Counted from the first letter of the stretch, positions 1 to 7,093 are shown. The stretch: DNA of 10,099 nt from an uncultured Clostridia bacterium (GCA_946405115.1 CAMJGB010000059.1:1-10099), one strand, 5' to 3'. A program made the numbers and translations. Notes: generated by a model not told the origin, from the letters alone.

Positions 1-1
1 T

Positions 2-3000
2 GAGGGAAGATCTACTGATATCGAGACATGGAATGAATTCGTAGTTCAGACATCCACATGCTTTACGAATGCAGTATTCCTTTCAGGTGAAGTTATTCCC
101 GGAACAGATACTTCCACCTTTAACGGACAGCCTGTAAGTATGTACCAGATCTCGACTGAGCCTAAGCCCGGTTCAACTACTATCGACAACACGGATATCC
201 TTGTTGACGTAGGTTCTGCGAGCAGTACATTCGTAATGAGCAGCACTAACAGCATTACGATCAATCCTGATGATATGCAGGGAAGAGTGATCTCCGGCGG
301 TACGACTATCTCCATGTCGACTCACACGACTGCTGTTTCACAAGTCGGTATCACATTCCACAGCACGAGCTTTACAGAATGGTTTATCATTGATGCAGTC
401 GGCGGCTACCAGATTACCAGATCCGACAAGTATGGTGACGGTGCGCTTACTCCTCCTACTATCGTTGAAGTAGACATCATGCCTGATCCTGTAAGCTGTA
501 CTATCGTTGAGTGGATCCCTCCGACGGGTTCTGTTGATATCAATAACACAAGAGAAGTTATTGTCGGCCGTACCATCGAAGAAGATGAATACGAAGTAAC
601 AGTTACTACTGAAACTCTTGAGGAGCAGATTGAGATACTTGAAGCAGGTCAGGGTGAGATCACAGTATCCATGATCTGGAGCACACATGATGACCTGGAT
701 CTTCATGTCATTACTCCTGAGGGTAACCGCATCTATTATGCTAACAGAACAGCAGACGGCGGTACTTTGGATGTCGATATGAATGCAAGTTCATATAACC
801 TTTCTGATTTCCCTGTTGAGAATATCTATTTCCCTTCTCCTATGAGCGGACACTATGCGGTCTATGTAAGAGACTTCAGAGACAGAACAGAAGATATGTC
901 CACGTTTTATATCGTACGTGTTCAGATCGGTGATGATGTTCAGGAGTTTGAAGGTGAGATCGATGTTACTGATACAGAAGACCTCATCATTGAGTTTGAT
1001 TATGACGGCGGATCTTCTAGAAGTTCATCTTTTGGAAGAACGACGACTGAGACAACCGTAACGCTCACAGAGACTGTTCTTGAAGAGCGTATCGTTGAGT
1101 ACAGCTCAGGTGTTGGTGAGATCACAGTATCCCTTATCTGGGATTCCTGGGATGACCTCGATCTTCACGTTCTGACACCTGACGGAAGCCACGTTCATTA
1201 TGCAGCTCCTTACGGAGGCGGAGGCATACTCGATCACGATGCGAATGCGGGAAGTGAACGAACGCTCGAGCCGATGGAGAATATCTATTTTGCTGCACCT
1301 CAAAGCGGTGAGTATGTGATCTGGATAGAAGAGTTTAATGACCGTACAGAAGGTTATGACACTAACTACTATCTGAGAATCACTATCGGCGGTGAAGTTC
1401 TGTACTATGAAGGAACTATCAGCACAACGGGAACACAGATCTCAATCTATGATTCCGAGTATGTATCTTCCTACTACATGAACCAGACGTTCTATACAGG
1501 CCATTCTTATGCATACATCGATACACAGATGACGTGGATGCAGGCAAGAGATTTTGCTGAGTCTTACGGCGGTCATCTTGTTACAATCAACAGTGCAGAG
1601 GAAAGAGACTTCTTGATCGGAAGCTTCCCTGATACATACGGCTGGATCGGTCTTATCGGTCCCGGCGGTGAGTATTACTGGGTAACAGGTGAGCCTGTGA
1701 CATACACAGACATATGTCAGGATCAGCCTAACAATTACAGTGACTACGGTTACTACGGATTCCTGTATAACTACGGTCAATGGGGCTTTACAGAGTACGA
1801 TGATGTTGAGTATCACAGAGGCTTCTACATCGAGTGGGATCAGCCTGTAAATGAGGATACTCTTACAGCCATCCTCGCATCTTTGGATGCAGGATACGGA
1901 GATATCACGATCTCAATGCTCTGGGACAGCGAAGATGACCTCGATCTGCATGTATTTACACCTGACGGATCAGAGATCTATTACGGCAACAGAGAAGCTC
2001 AGAACGGCTATCTCGATGTTGATGCCAATACGAACACCAACATGATGGATAACCCGGTTGAGAACGTATTCTTCGTAAGTCCAGTAAACGGTGATTACTG
2101 GATCTATGTAAACGACTATGAGGACAGATCTAACGGTGCAACAAACTTCATCGTAAGGATTACGATCAACGGAGAGTCGCAGATCTATTCCGGCACTATC
2201 GACGGAACTACTACGACACTTGAGATCGCTGGATTCACATACACGGGAAGTACGGTAAGTGAATCTACACTCGAGTCTGTTCTTAACTCTATCCAGGCCG
2301 GTACCGGTGAGATCACAGTATCTATGCTCTGGGATACAGATGATGACCTCGATCTTCACATGATCACTCCTGACGGATCTGAGATATACTACGGTAACAG
2401 AACTGCTCAGGGCGGTGAACTTGATGTTGATGCCAACGTAGGCGGACGTACAATGGATAATCCGATTGAGAATATCTACTTCTCGAATCCGGAGCCCGGT
2501 ACTTATACAGTCTTCATCAGGGATTATTCCGACAGGTCTGACGGTCCTACGGATTACATCGTCAGAGTAACTGTCGGAGGTGAATCGCAGACGTTCACCG
2601 GAACCATAGACGGTTCGAGCACAGAGGTTACCATCATAACGTTCGTCTATGGCGGCGGTGACGGTGAAGGTACTGAACCTGATGAGTCAGAGCTCGACAG
2701 CGTTCTTGATTCTCTTGGTGCAGGTACCGGCGAGATCACGATCTCAATGCTCTGGGACAGCGACGATGACCTCGATCTTCACGTCGAAACACCTGACGGA
2801 TCTGAGATCTATTACGGCAACAGAGAAGATGCCGGCGGTTACCTTGATGTCGATGCCAATGTAGGCGGCAGAACTATGGATAATCCTGTTGAGAATATCT
2901 ATTTTGATGAGCCGTATACAGGCACCTACAGTGTCTCGATCGTTGATTATTCAGACCGTACGGACGGTGCGACCAATTATCTTGTAAGGGTAACGGTCGG

Positions 3001-3079
3001 AGACGAATCGCAGACTTTCTCAGGAACTATCGACGGTTCTTCCAACGAAGTAGAGATCATTACATTTAACTACGGATAA
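2..3079 (+). CDS. Large repeat protein with five DUF2135/YfaP-like domains and a C-type-lectin-like domain (5' end missing)
   Basis: The frame is open from the first bases of the window, so the true start lies upstream; 1025 residues are visible. After a Ser/Thr-rich beta-type region (visible residues 1-205) come five related domains of about 125-132 residues. Each carries a GEITVSMLWD-like strand, a DDLDLH motif, TPDGSEIYY, LDVDAN, NPVENIYF, a DRT turn and a closing GTIDG strand. This pattern resembles DUF2135/YfaP-type beta domains. A C-type-lectin-like domain sits between domains 2 and 3. No LPXTG motif or C-terminal membrane segment is present; the protein simply ends ITFNYG. It is strongly acidic, with only two lysines, both in the first 143 visible residues. 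Inferred role: exported surface or secreted binding protein. Any signal peptide would be outside the window. A terminator follows, so this is the last gene of its transcript. The ligand is unknown. Confidence 0.85.
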   Translation, partial: EGRSTDIETWNEFVVQTSTCFTNAVFLSGEVIPGTDTSTFNGQPVSMYQISTEPKPGSTTIDNTDILVDVGSASSTFVMSSTNSITINPDDMQGRVISGGTTISMSTHTTAVSQVGITFHSTSFTEWFIIDAVGGYQITRSDKYGDGALTPPTIVEVDIMPDPVSCTIVEWIPPTGSVDINNTREVIVGRTIEEDEYEVTVTTETLEEQIEILEAGQGEITVSMIWSTHDDLDLHVITPEGNRIYYANRTADGGTLDVDMNASSYNLSDFPVENIYFPSPMSGHYAVYVRDFRDRTEDMSTFYIVRVQIGDDVQEFEGEIDVTDTEDLIIEFDYDGGSSRSSSFGRTTTETTVTLTETVLEERIVEYSSGVGEITVSLIWDSWDDLDLHVLTPDGSHVHYAAPYGGGGILDHDANAGSERTLEPMENIYFAAPQSGEYVIWIEEFNDRTEGYDTNYYLRITIGGEVLYYEGTISTTGTQISIYDSEYVSSYYMNQTFYTGHSYAYIDTQMTWMQARDFAESYGGHLVTINSAEERDFLIGSFPDTYGWIGLIGPGGEYYWVTGEPVTYTDICQDQPNNYSDYGYYGFLYNYGQWGFTEYDDVEYHRGFYIEWDQPVNEDTLTAILASLDAGYGDITISMLWDSEDDLDLHVFTPDGSEIYYGNREAQNGYLDVDANTNTNMMDNPVENVFFVSPVNGDYWIYVNDYEDRSNGATNFIVRITINGESQIYSGTIDGTTTTLEIAGFTYTGSTVSESTLESVLNSIQAGTGEITVSMLWDTDDDLDLHMITPDGSEIYYGNRTAQGGELDVDANVGGRTMDNPIENIYFSNPEPGTYTVFIRDYSDRSDGPTDYIVRVTVGGESQTFTGTIDGSSTEVTIITFVYGGGDGEGTEPDESELDSVLDSLGAGTGEITISMLWDSDDDLDLHVETPDGSEIYYGNREDAGGYLDVDANVGGRTMDNPVENIYFDEPYTGTYSVSIVDYSDRTDGATNYLVRVTVGDESQTFSGTIDGSSNEVEIITFNYG
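617..1012 (+). repeat. DUF2135-like domain repeat 1
   Basis: First copy of the repeated domain, about 132 codons. It has GEITVSMIW, DDLDLHVITPEG, YANRTADGG, LDVDMN, FPVENIYF, RDFRDRTED and a final FDYDGG. It is one of the two more diverged copies. A Ser/Thr/Arg-rich linker to about 1078 separates it from copy 2. Confidence 0.75.
1079..1453 (+). repeat. DUF2135-like domain repeat 2
   Basis: Second and most diverged copy, about 125 codons. It has GEITVSLIWDS, WDDLDLHVLTPDG, HYAAPYGGGG, LDHDANAG, MENIYF, EEFNDRTEG and YYEGTIS. Copies 3-5 have DSEIYYGNR-type residues where this one reads SHVHYAAPY. It leads directly into the lectin-like insert. Confidence 0.75.
1484..1840 (+). other. C-type-lectin-like (CLECT) domain within the repeat protein
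   Basis: About 120 codons follow the bacterial C-type-lectin pattern in order: TWMQARDFAESYGGHLVTINSAEE, then GWIGLIG, then YYWVTGEPVTYT, then a QPNN segment, and finally GFYIEWD. The order and spacing match the CTLD fold (helix 1, WIGL strand, long loop, terminal strand). Only one cysteine is present, so the disulfides of animal CTLDs are absent, as is common in bacterial members. The calcium/sugar motif is partial: GEP and QPN resemble the EPN/QPD position, but the WND position reads WGF. Carbohydrate binding is therefore possible but not shown. Confidence 0.8.
1862..2242 (+). repeat. DUF2135-like domain repeat 3
   Basis: Third copy, about 127 codons, directly after the lectin-like domain. 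It has GDITISMLWDS, DDLDLHVFTPDGSEIYYGNR, LDVDANTN, NPVENVFF, NDYEDRSNG and SGTIDG. It shares a 29-base identical stretch with copy 5 (1904-1932 equals 2735-2763) and is closer to copy 5 than its neighbour is over that stretch. Confidence 0.78.
2270..2650 (+). repeat. DUF2135-like domain repeat 4
   Basis: Fourth copy, about 127 codons. It has GEITVSMLWDT, DDLDLHMITPDGSEIYYGNR, LDVDANVGGRTMDNPIENIYF, RDYSDRSDG and TGTIDGSS. The GGRTMDNP stretch is shared with copy 5. A Gly/Glu/Asp-rich linker (GGGDGEGTEPDE) joins it to copy 5. Confidence 0.78.
2693..3076 (+). repeat. DUF2135-like domain repeat 5 (C-terminal)
   Basis: Fifth copy, about 128 codons, ending at the stop codon. It has GEITISMLWDS, DDLDLHVETPDGSEIYYGNR, LDVDANVGGRTMDNPVENIYF, VDYSDRTDG and SGTIDGSS. 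No cell-wall anchor follows, so the domain itself is the C-terminus. Confidence 0.78.
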
Positions 3080-3102
3080 TCCTCCGTTCGGATAAGTGAG
3101 AT

Positions 3103-3135
3103 GCCCCGTCTGTCAGCTGGCAGGCGGGGCTTTTT
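3103..3135 (+). terminator. Intrinsic terminator after the repeat protein
   Basis: A G+C-rich stem is formed by 3103-3114 and 3119-3130 (GCCCCGTCTG against CAGGCGGGGC plus two further pairs, with two G-U pairs and an AGCT loop). TTTTT follows at 3131-3135. It lies 24 bases after the stop codon and should separate this gene from the next operon. Confidence 0.92.
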
Positions 3136-3198
3136 ATGTTGAATGCCAAAACGCCCATAAATACATAAATATTTGAACAAGTAACGGGCTCAATATCC

Positions 3199-3227
3199 TT
3201 GCCGATTACAAGCCGTTATTATAAAAT
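3199..3227 (+). promoter_or_regulatory. Candidate sigma-A promoter for the zinc-ribbon/cyclase/GT-C operon
   Basis: TTGCCG (3199-3204) and TAAAAT (3222-3227) are 17 bases apart, matching 4/6 and 5/6 of consensus. It is the only good pair between the terminator and the start at 3262. An A+T-only dyad, TTATAAAA/TTTTATAA (3219-3226, 3231-3238), overlaps the -10. A looser dyad, TAACGGGCT/AGCCGTTA (3182-3190, 3211-3218), brackets the -35. Either could be an operator. No c-di-GMP riboswitch signature was recognised here. Confidence 0.5.
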
Positions 3228-3261
3228 TCTTTTTATAAGGAAAATAGGGGAGGTATAGGAA

Positions 3262-3660
3262 ATGGCAATTAAGAGTATGGCTTCGGAGATGAACGGTTAT
3301 CAGAACCCTCACTACAATCACAATGAGGAGAATATCGCTGATCTTCAGACCAAGGTAAACAGACTTGACACCATCATGTACACACTTATCGAGCTCCTTA
3401 AGGAGAACGGTATCGAGGAGGAGAAGATCTTCGCGAAGGTAAATGATGTTGTTGCAGGCGGCGGTGTTCCGAGAAGACCTAATTATCAGCCTGTCATCGC
3501 TCCGTGCCCTCAGTGCGGAAGAAATGTTCAGGAGTCTAGGTCAGAACCCCTCGTAGGCAGATGTCTTTTCTGCAACGCGAAGGTTGTATTCTATCCTTAC
3601 TCAGAGAAATTCTCGGCCATGGCCCGCAAGACGGAAGATAATACTGAACAAGGGGTTTAA
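3262..3660 (+). CDS. Small coiled-coil and zinc-ribbon protein, function unknown
   Basis: 132 residues. The start is fixed by a strong ribosome site (TAGGGGAGGT, 3245-3254) about 7-8 bases upstream. Residues 24-60 form a predicted amphipathic helix or short coiled coil. A Gly/Pro linker follows (about 65-80), then a four-cysteine ribbon: C82-P-Q-C85 and C101-L-F-C104. This spacing fits a structural zinc site. The tail is polar. There is no signal peptide or membrane segment, so it is probably cytoplasmic. Its stop codon overlaps the ATG of the diguanylate cyclase gene (TAATG), so the two are probably translationally coupled. Inference: an accessory or adaptor protein for the cyclase, perhaps a dimer through the helix. 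I do not recognise a named family. Confidence 0.85.
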   Translation: MAIKSMASEMNGYQNPHYNHNEENIADLQTKVNRLDTIMYTLIELLKENGIEEEKIFAKVNDVVAGGGVPRRPNYQPVIAPCPQCGRNVQESRSEPLVGRCLFCNAKVVFYPYSEKFSAMARKTEDNTEQGV

Positions 3661-5312
3661 TGTTTTCCAAGTACAGACAAAGGAAATCCTTATTCTTCGT
3701 AGTAGTGACCCTGCTATGTATGCTTCTTGTCACCACTGTAAGCATGTTGGGCATATTGGGCAGGGACGGTGTTGTCAGAGTTAGTGATAAAGTCGGTTTT
3801 GATAACGGCTGGCTTCAGCTTACGGGAAATCCTGAAGAGTCTATCGATGCTTTTTATGGTGAAGCATCTTTCACTAACCAGATAACATATGAAATGGGGC
3901 AGGGTAACAGCCTTTGCTTCTTCTCGAAGAATGTTTACTTCGATATTTTGGTAGACGGAAGGGTGGTTTACAGCTACAGACCTTCTTGTGCCAATCTTTA
4001 CGGTAAGTTCTACGGAACCTTGCCGCACAGCGTGCAGCTTGGTAAAGTAGCACCGATTTCCATGGTAGAGATCCAGGCTGAGACTATCGACGGTTCCAAG
4101 GGCGGATTCACGAATATCTCTGTTGGAGACGGTAATGCATTTATCCTTGACGTGTACAGGGCTTCTTTGCTCCCTTACTGTGTCTCGGTTGTAATCGGAT
4201 TCATGGGCTTCCTGCTCGTGCTCGGAGGCTTATCCATTTTGCAGAACAGTTCCGTGGGCAAGGAGATTGCAGCGATGGGGCTTTTCGCGCTGGATGCAGG
4301 TGTGTGGACCGCATGCAGCACGGATATTGCCGGCATGGTTATAGGTACCCCGATTTCAATGCACTTTGTAAACTACGTTACGCTTATGCTGCTCCCGCCT
4401 TTCGCTACGCTTTTTGTTTTCCTCCTTACGGGAAGAGTGTACAAGAAGTTCGCGAATGTAATCGTGGGAACATCGGCTGTTGTCATGTTTGCTAATCTGA
4501 TACTCGTGTCTTTGGGAATTACGACTTATCACAAGATTTTGTTCATAACGCACGGTATCGGCATCATCACTGTTGTCTATGCATTTATTGCTATCCTTAA
4601 GTCCGTTAAGAACAAGAAGAATGAGTATAGAACGAGGGTTGTAGTAACACTTGCGTTTGTTGTAGTTGCATCCGGAAGCTTCATCGATCTTATCCGTTAC
4701 AGCTTCGATACTTCAGGTTTTGACCCTGCATTTTTCTTCAGAATCAGTATGATGTTGTTCGTCTTCATCCTTGGCATACATGAGATCTATGCGCTGATGT
4801 TCTACAGGAAGTTCGAGTCCGAGGCGGAGGAGATGAGTAAGCTTGCATTTACGGATGCTCTTACTGGTCTTCAGAACAGAATGGCTTTTACCAACAGAGA
4901 GAATTCCGTTAATACTCGCGAGAACGGCAAGTGCATTGTCATACAGTTTGATATCAACAACCTTAAGACCGTTAACGATAACTACGGCCATAAGGAAGGT
5001 GACAGACATATCAAGGCGGCAGCTGATATCATTGAGAACAGCTTCGGTCAGATAGGAAACTGCTACCGTACCGGAGGCGACGAATTCATAGTCGTAGCAG
5101 AGAACCTCAAGGATAACTCCTTCTTCGAGCTTGCCGAGGATAAGTTCAGAAAGCTTATCGAGGATTATAATGAGACTGAGAAGCCGAGGGTTAAACTTGA
5201 GATCGCATACGGCGTTCAGGAATTTGACTTAAGCTCCGAGAATGTGGAAAGCGCCCTCCGTCTTGCCGATGGTAAGATGTATGTCATGAAGAAACAGATG
5301 AAGGGAAACTAA
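3660..5312 (+). CDS. Membrane diguanylate cyclase with extracellular domain, seven-helix membrane module and GGDEF domain
   Basis: 550 residues. One membrane helix (about 12-34) leads to an extracellular beta-rich domain (about 35-168). About seven further helices follow (170-193, 202-222, 238-257, 267-288, 295-314, 326-345, 361-380), then a GGDEF domain (about 392-545). The architecture resembles the 7TMR-DISM sensors. The GGDEF domain is intact: LTGLQNR 401-407, metal-binding D431 in FDINNLKTVND, NYGHKEGD 441-448, and RTGGDEF with GGDEF at 472-476. It should make c-di-GMP from two GTP. The RxxD inhibitory site is absent (GQIG at 463-466), so product feedback of the usual kind is unlikely. 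The ATG overlaps the upstream stop, with AAGGGG at 3650-3655 as ribosome site. The extracellular signal is unknown. Confidence 0.93.
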   Translation: MFSKYRQRKSLFFVVVTLLCMLLVTTVSMLGILGRDGVVRVSDKVGFDNGWLQLTGNPEESIDAFYGEASFTNQITYEMGQGNSLCFFSKNVYFDILVDGRVVYSYRPSCANLYGKFYGTLPHSVQLGKVAPISMVEIQAETIDGSKGGFTNISVGDGNAFILDVYRASLLPYCVSVVIGFMGFLLVLGGLSILQNSSVGKEIAAMGLFALDAGVWTACSTDIAGMVIGTPISMHFVNYVTLMLLPPFATLFVFLLTGRVYKKFANVIVGTSAVVMFANLILVSLGITTYHKILFITHGIGIITVVYAFIAILKSVKNKKNEYRTRVVVTLAFVVVASGSFIDLIRYSFDTSGFDPAFFFRISMMLFVFILGIHEIYALMFYRKFESEAEEMSKLAFTDALTGLQNRMAFTNRENSVNTRENGKCIVIQFDINNLKTVNDNYGHKEGDRHIKAAADIIENSFGQIGNCYRTGGDEFIVVAENLKDNSFFELAEDKFRKLIEDYNETEKPRVKLEIAYGVQEFDLSSENVESALRLADGKMYVMKKQMKGN

Positions 5313-5321
5313 GAATACCCG

Positions 5322-6866
5322 ATGCGTGAAGTCTCTGCACTTGAACTTAAGAAAAAGAATAAGATCTCCGCTAAGACAATATTTCTTGTCTCGATGATGG
5401 TACTGCTGTTCAGCCCGTTTGCTGCCGTATCTTCCATGATCGGCATGGTGGGCGACACGTGTATCCAGATTAAGATCGGACTTGATGATATCGCACAGGG
5501 AAAGCTCATTACCGATGAGATCTACAGCTGGCACGAAGGACTCGTCTTTACGGCTCATGAGAGCGGCTGGTATCTGCTTTTGGGTCTCATGTATAAGGCA
5601 ATGAAGCTTTGGGGTGTTATCACTGTAGGCATGGTCTTCATCTATGCGACAGGCTTTACTGCAGTCAATTACTTCAAGGACAAGGCTCATCCGCTTATTG
5701 CAGCTGCCGTCATGGCAGTAACGCCTTTCCTTAACGGTTACCCTGACTATAACGTCAGACCTTCGGTTACGTCGATCTTCGCGGTTACACTTCTTGTTGT
5801 CACCTTCTTAAGCGAGCGTAAACCGGTCATTAAGGCCTCCGTGTTTGCAATATGCTGTTTCTTCTTAGGCTGGCTTCAGGGCGGGATTTTGCCCCTGTTC
5901 TGCGCGGTATACGCGGTGTATATTGTCATCGAGCTTCTCTTCAGAAACTTCCGCGATTCAGGTGTTCTTGCAATCGGTCTTGCTGCAGGCTTCGTTGTCT
6001 CGCTTCTTAACCCGATGGGCTTTAGAAATTACACCTTCGGTCTCAAGCAGTCGGCTGCTACGGACATCTGGGCTGTGGTCGACGAATGGAACCCAATGCA
6101 CTTTTCCATCCTGCAGATGGTTCTCATACTGCTCGTCTTCGTGGGCTTCATGACTAACGACAGCCTTCGCCGCTTCGAAAAGCAGGCGGTAATCAAGATC
6201 GCGTACCTTAGCATGTTCCTCATACTTACATGCGTTTACAAAAGGTTCGTGTCCTACTACTCCATCGCGTTCCTGCTCTTTGGTCCCGAGCAGTTTGAAT
6301 CTCTTCTTAAGTGGTTTTCTGCGAACGTGATTAAGCCTAAGAAAGAGATTGCACTCGACCTGTCGGAAGGCTTCTACAAAATACTCACGGGAGTTTGTGC
6401 CGTCATGCTCATAGGCCTCGGTGCGCTATATATTCCGAAGTACCTTCCTACGGGAACGATGGCTGACGTAGAGGGAATGGCAGCATACGATTACGGTGCT
6501 GTCGAGTTTGTTAAGTCAGAAGGATACAGCAAAGTATTCAACACGTTCGACACAGGTTCCTGGCTTGCTTTCTACGATGTTAAGGTTCACATCGATAACA
6601 GAATCGATCCGTTCATGAGTGAGTTCTCGGGTGAGGATCACATAAGAGGACAGATGGGCGTTGATTCCGTTTCAGACCTCGATGCTTTCAGAGCAAGATA
6701 TGATAACGACGCTTTCATCGTTAACATGGGGGAGGGTTATTCGTTCCTCGTAGATGACATCGAGAATAATGCTTCTGACCGTTACCGTGTCGTTTACGAT
6801 AATACAGTTGAATCCACGATCCCCGGAGTCGCAGGCTCCAGATGGATCGTCATCGAATGTATCTGA
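5322..6866 (+). CDS. Polytopic membrane protein of the GT-C glycosyltransferase-like type
   Basis: 514 residues. A Lys-rich N-terminus (residues 10-18) precedes about nine to eleven hydrophobic segments up to about residue 372, followed by a soluble C-terminal domain. Landmarks fit the GT-C-like family of bacterial envelope proteins: D45 in the first loop, then GLDDIAQG and D65-x-x-YSW, LNPMG at 229-233, DEW at 254-256, and a C-terminal VFNTFDTGSW...KVHIDNRIDPF (405-431) that matches the family's 'gGyL...vfiDgR' segment. The family position often read as 'NlHGG' is WLQGG here. Family members are thought to use polyprenyl-phosphate sugars, but catalysis is not shown. It starts 9 bases after the cyclase stop. 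No good ribosome site is close (AAGGGA ends 15 bases upstream), so it may depend on reinitiation. Co-expression with a cyclase suggests an envelope polymer or glycan role (inference). Confidence 0.8.
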   Translation: MREVSALELKKKNKISAKTIFLVSMMVLLFSPFAAVSSMIGMVGDTCIQIKIGLDDIAQGKLITDEIYSWHEGLVFTAHESGWYLLLGLMYKAMKLWGVITVGMVFIYATGFTAVNYFKDKAHPLIAAAVMAVTPFLNGYPDYNVRPSVTSIFAVTLLVVTFLSERKPVIKASVFAICCFFLGWLQGGILPLFCAVYAVYIVIELLFRNFRDSGVLAIGLAAGFVVSLLNPMGFRNYTFGLKQSAATDIWAVVDEWNPMHFSILQMVLILLVFVGFMTNDSLRRFEKQAVIKIAYLSMFLILTCVYKRFVSYYSIAFLLFGPEQFESLLKWFSANVIKPKKEIALDLSEGFYKILTGVCAVMLIGLGALYIPKYLPTGTMADVEGMAAYDYGAVEFVKSEGYSKVFNTFDTGSWLAFYDVKVHIDNRIDPFMSEFSGEDHIRGQMGVDSVSDLDAFRARYDNDAFIVNMGEGYSFLVDDIENNASDRYRVVYDNTVESTIPGVAGSRWIVIECI

Positions 6867-6871
6867 TTGGG

Positions 6872-6902
6872 TTGCATTAATCACGAATAAATGTGATAAT
6901 GC
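6872..6902 (+). promoter_or_regulatory. Extended -10 promoter embedded in a dyad, ahead of the permease leader
   Basis: TTGCAT (6872-6877) and GATAAT (6895-6900) are 17 bases apart. TG at 6892-6893 gives an extended -10 (TGTGATAAT). A near-perfect dyad covers the same bases: GCATTAATCAC (6874-6884) and GTGATAATGC (6893-6902), with one bulged A and an 8-base spacer. No U-tract follows, so it is not a terminator. It is better read as an operator for a dimeric regulator. Expected transcription start is near 6907. Confidence 0.5.
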
Positions 6903-6935
6903 CGATAGAAAATCACAAGAAAGGGGCGTCCTTAG

Positions 6936-7022
6936 ATGTTTTGGATAACACCTAATATTCAGCTTATGAACGGTTTCTATGCAGCTTCCGACAGGGTTAG
7001 TGCGCCCTTTTTCGGAAAATAA
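6936..7022 (+). CDS. Possible 28-residue leader peptide upstream of the permease
   Basis: A 28-codon frame starts at ATG 6936, with a purine-rich ribosome site GAAAGGGG (6919-6926) 9 bases upstream, and ends in tandem TAA TAA. The peptide begins MFWITPNIQL and ends SAPFFGK. It is mildly hydrophobic and has no Cys. I do not recognise it. It lies between the candidate promoter and the hairpin that covers the permease ribosome site, as a regulatory leader ORF would. It could also be a chance ORF or a free small protein. No codon-usage test was possible at this length. Confidence 0.4.
   Translation: MFWITPNIQLMNGFYAASDRVSAPFFGK
6986..7017 (+). promoter_or_regulatory. Hairpin over the end of the leader ORF
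   Basis: Outer arms TTCCGA (6986-6991) and TCGGAA (7012-7017) pair perfectly. Inside them AGGGT (6993-6997) pairs with GCCCT (7004-7008) around a 6-base loop. The inner stem followed by TTTTT could also act as a weak terminator. A ribosome finishing the 28-codon ORF would melt it. Confidence 0.45.
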
Positions 7023-7054
7023 TAAGCTTAATCTCATTCTGAATAAGACGCATT

Positions 7055-7088
7055 AACTCCTTATGTTCCGCTTAAGAATTAAGGAGTT
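7055..7088 (+). promoter_or_regulatory. Hairpin that sequesters the permease ribosome-binding site
   Basis: AACTCCTTA (7055-7063) is the exact reverse complement of TAAGGAGTT (7080-7088). Four more pairs (7065-7068 with 7076-7079) continue after a bulge and close a 7-base loop. The right arm contains the whole Shine-Dalgarno AAGGAG (7081-7086) of the gene starting at 7094, so the folded RNA should block initiation. TTTTATT follows, so weak intrinsic termination is an alternative. Confidence 0.6.
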
Positions 7089-7093
7089 TTATT

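Noticed and set aside
46..3050. Several open frames on the - strand and in the third frame across the repeat gene
   Set aside because: They mirror the repeated, codon-biased coding sequence of the + strand gene, are short, lack ribosome sites and show no domain pattern.
617..3076. Regular DNA repeats that might suggest a CRISPR array or satellite
   Set aside because: The period is about 400 bases, the copies are diverged and they keep one reading frame, so they are protein domain repeats.
3136..3261. Possible c-di-GMP riboswitch before the cyclase operon
   Set aside because: I looked for GEMM-type conserved blocks and tetraloop/receptor features and found none; only short dyads around a promoter are seen.
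3536..4028. - strand and alternative-frame ORFs over the zinc-ribbon and cyclase genes
   Set aside because: They overlap two well-supported coupled genes and have no independent start signals or recognisable domains.
6874..6902. Dyad after the GT-C-like gene read as a terminator
   Set aside because: No U-tract follows and the arms coincide with -35/-10 elements, so an operator is the better reading.
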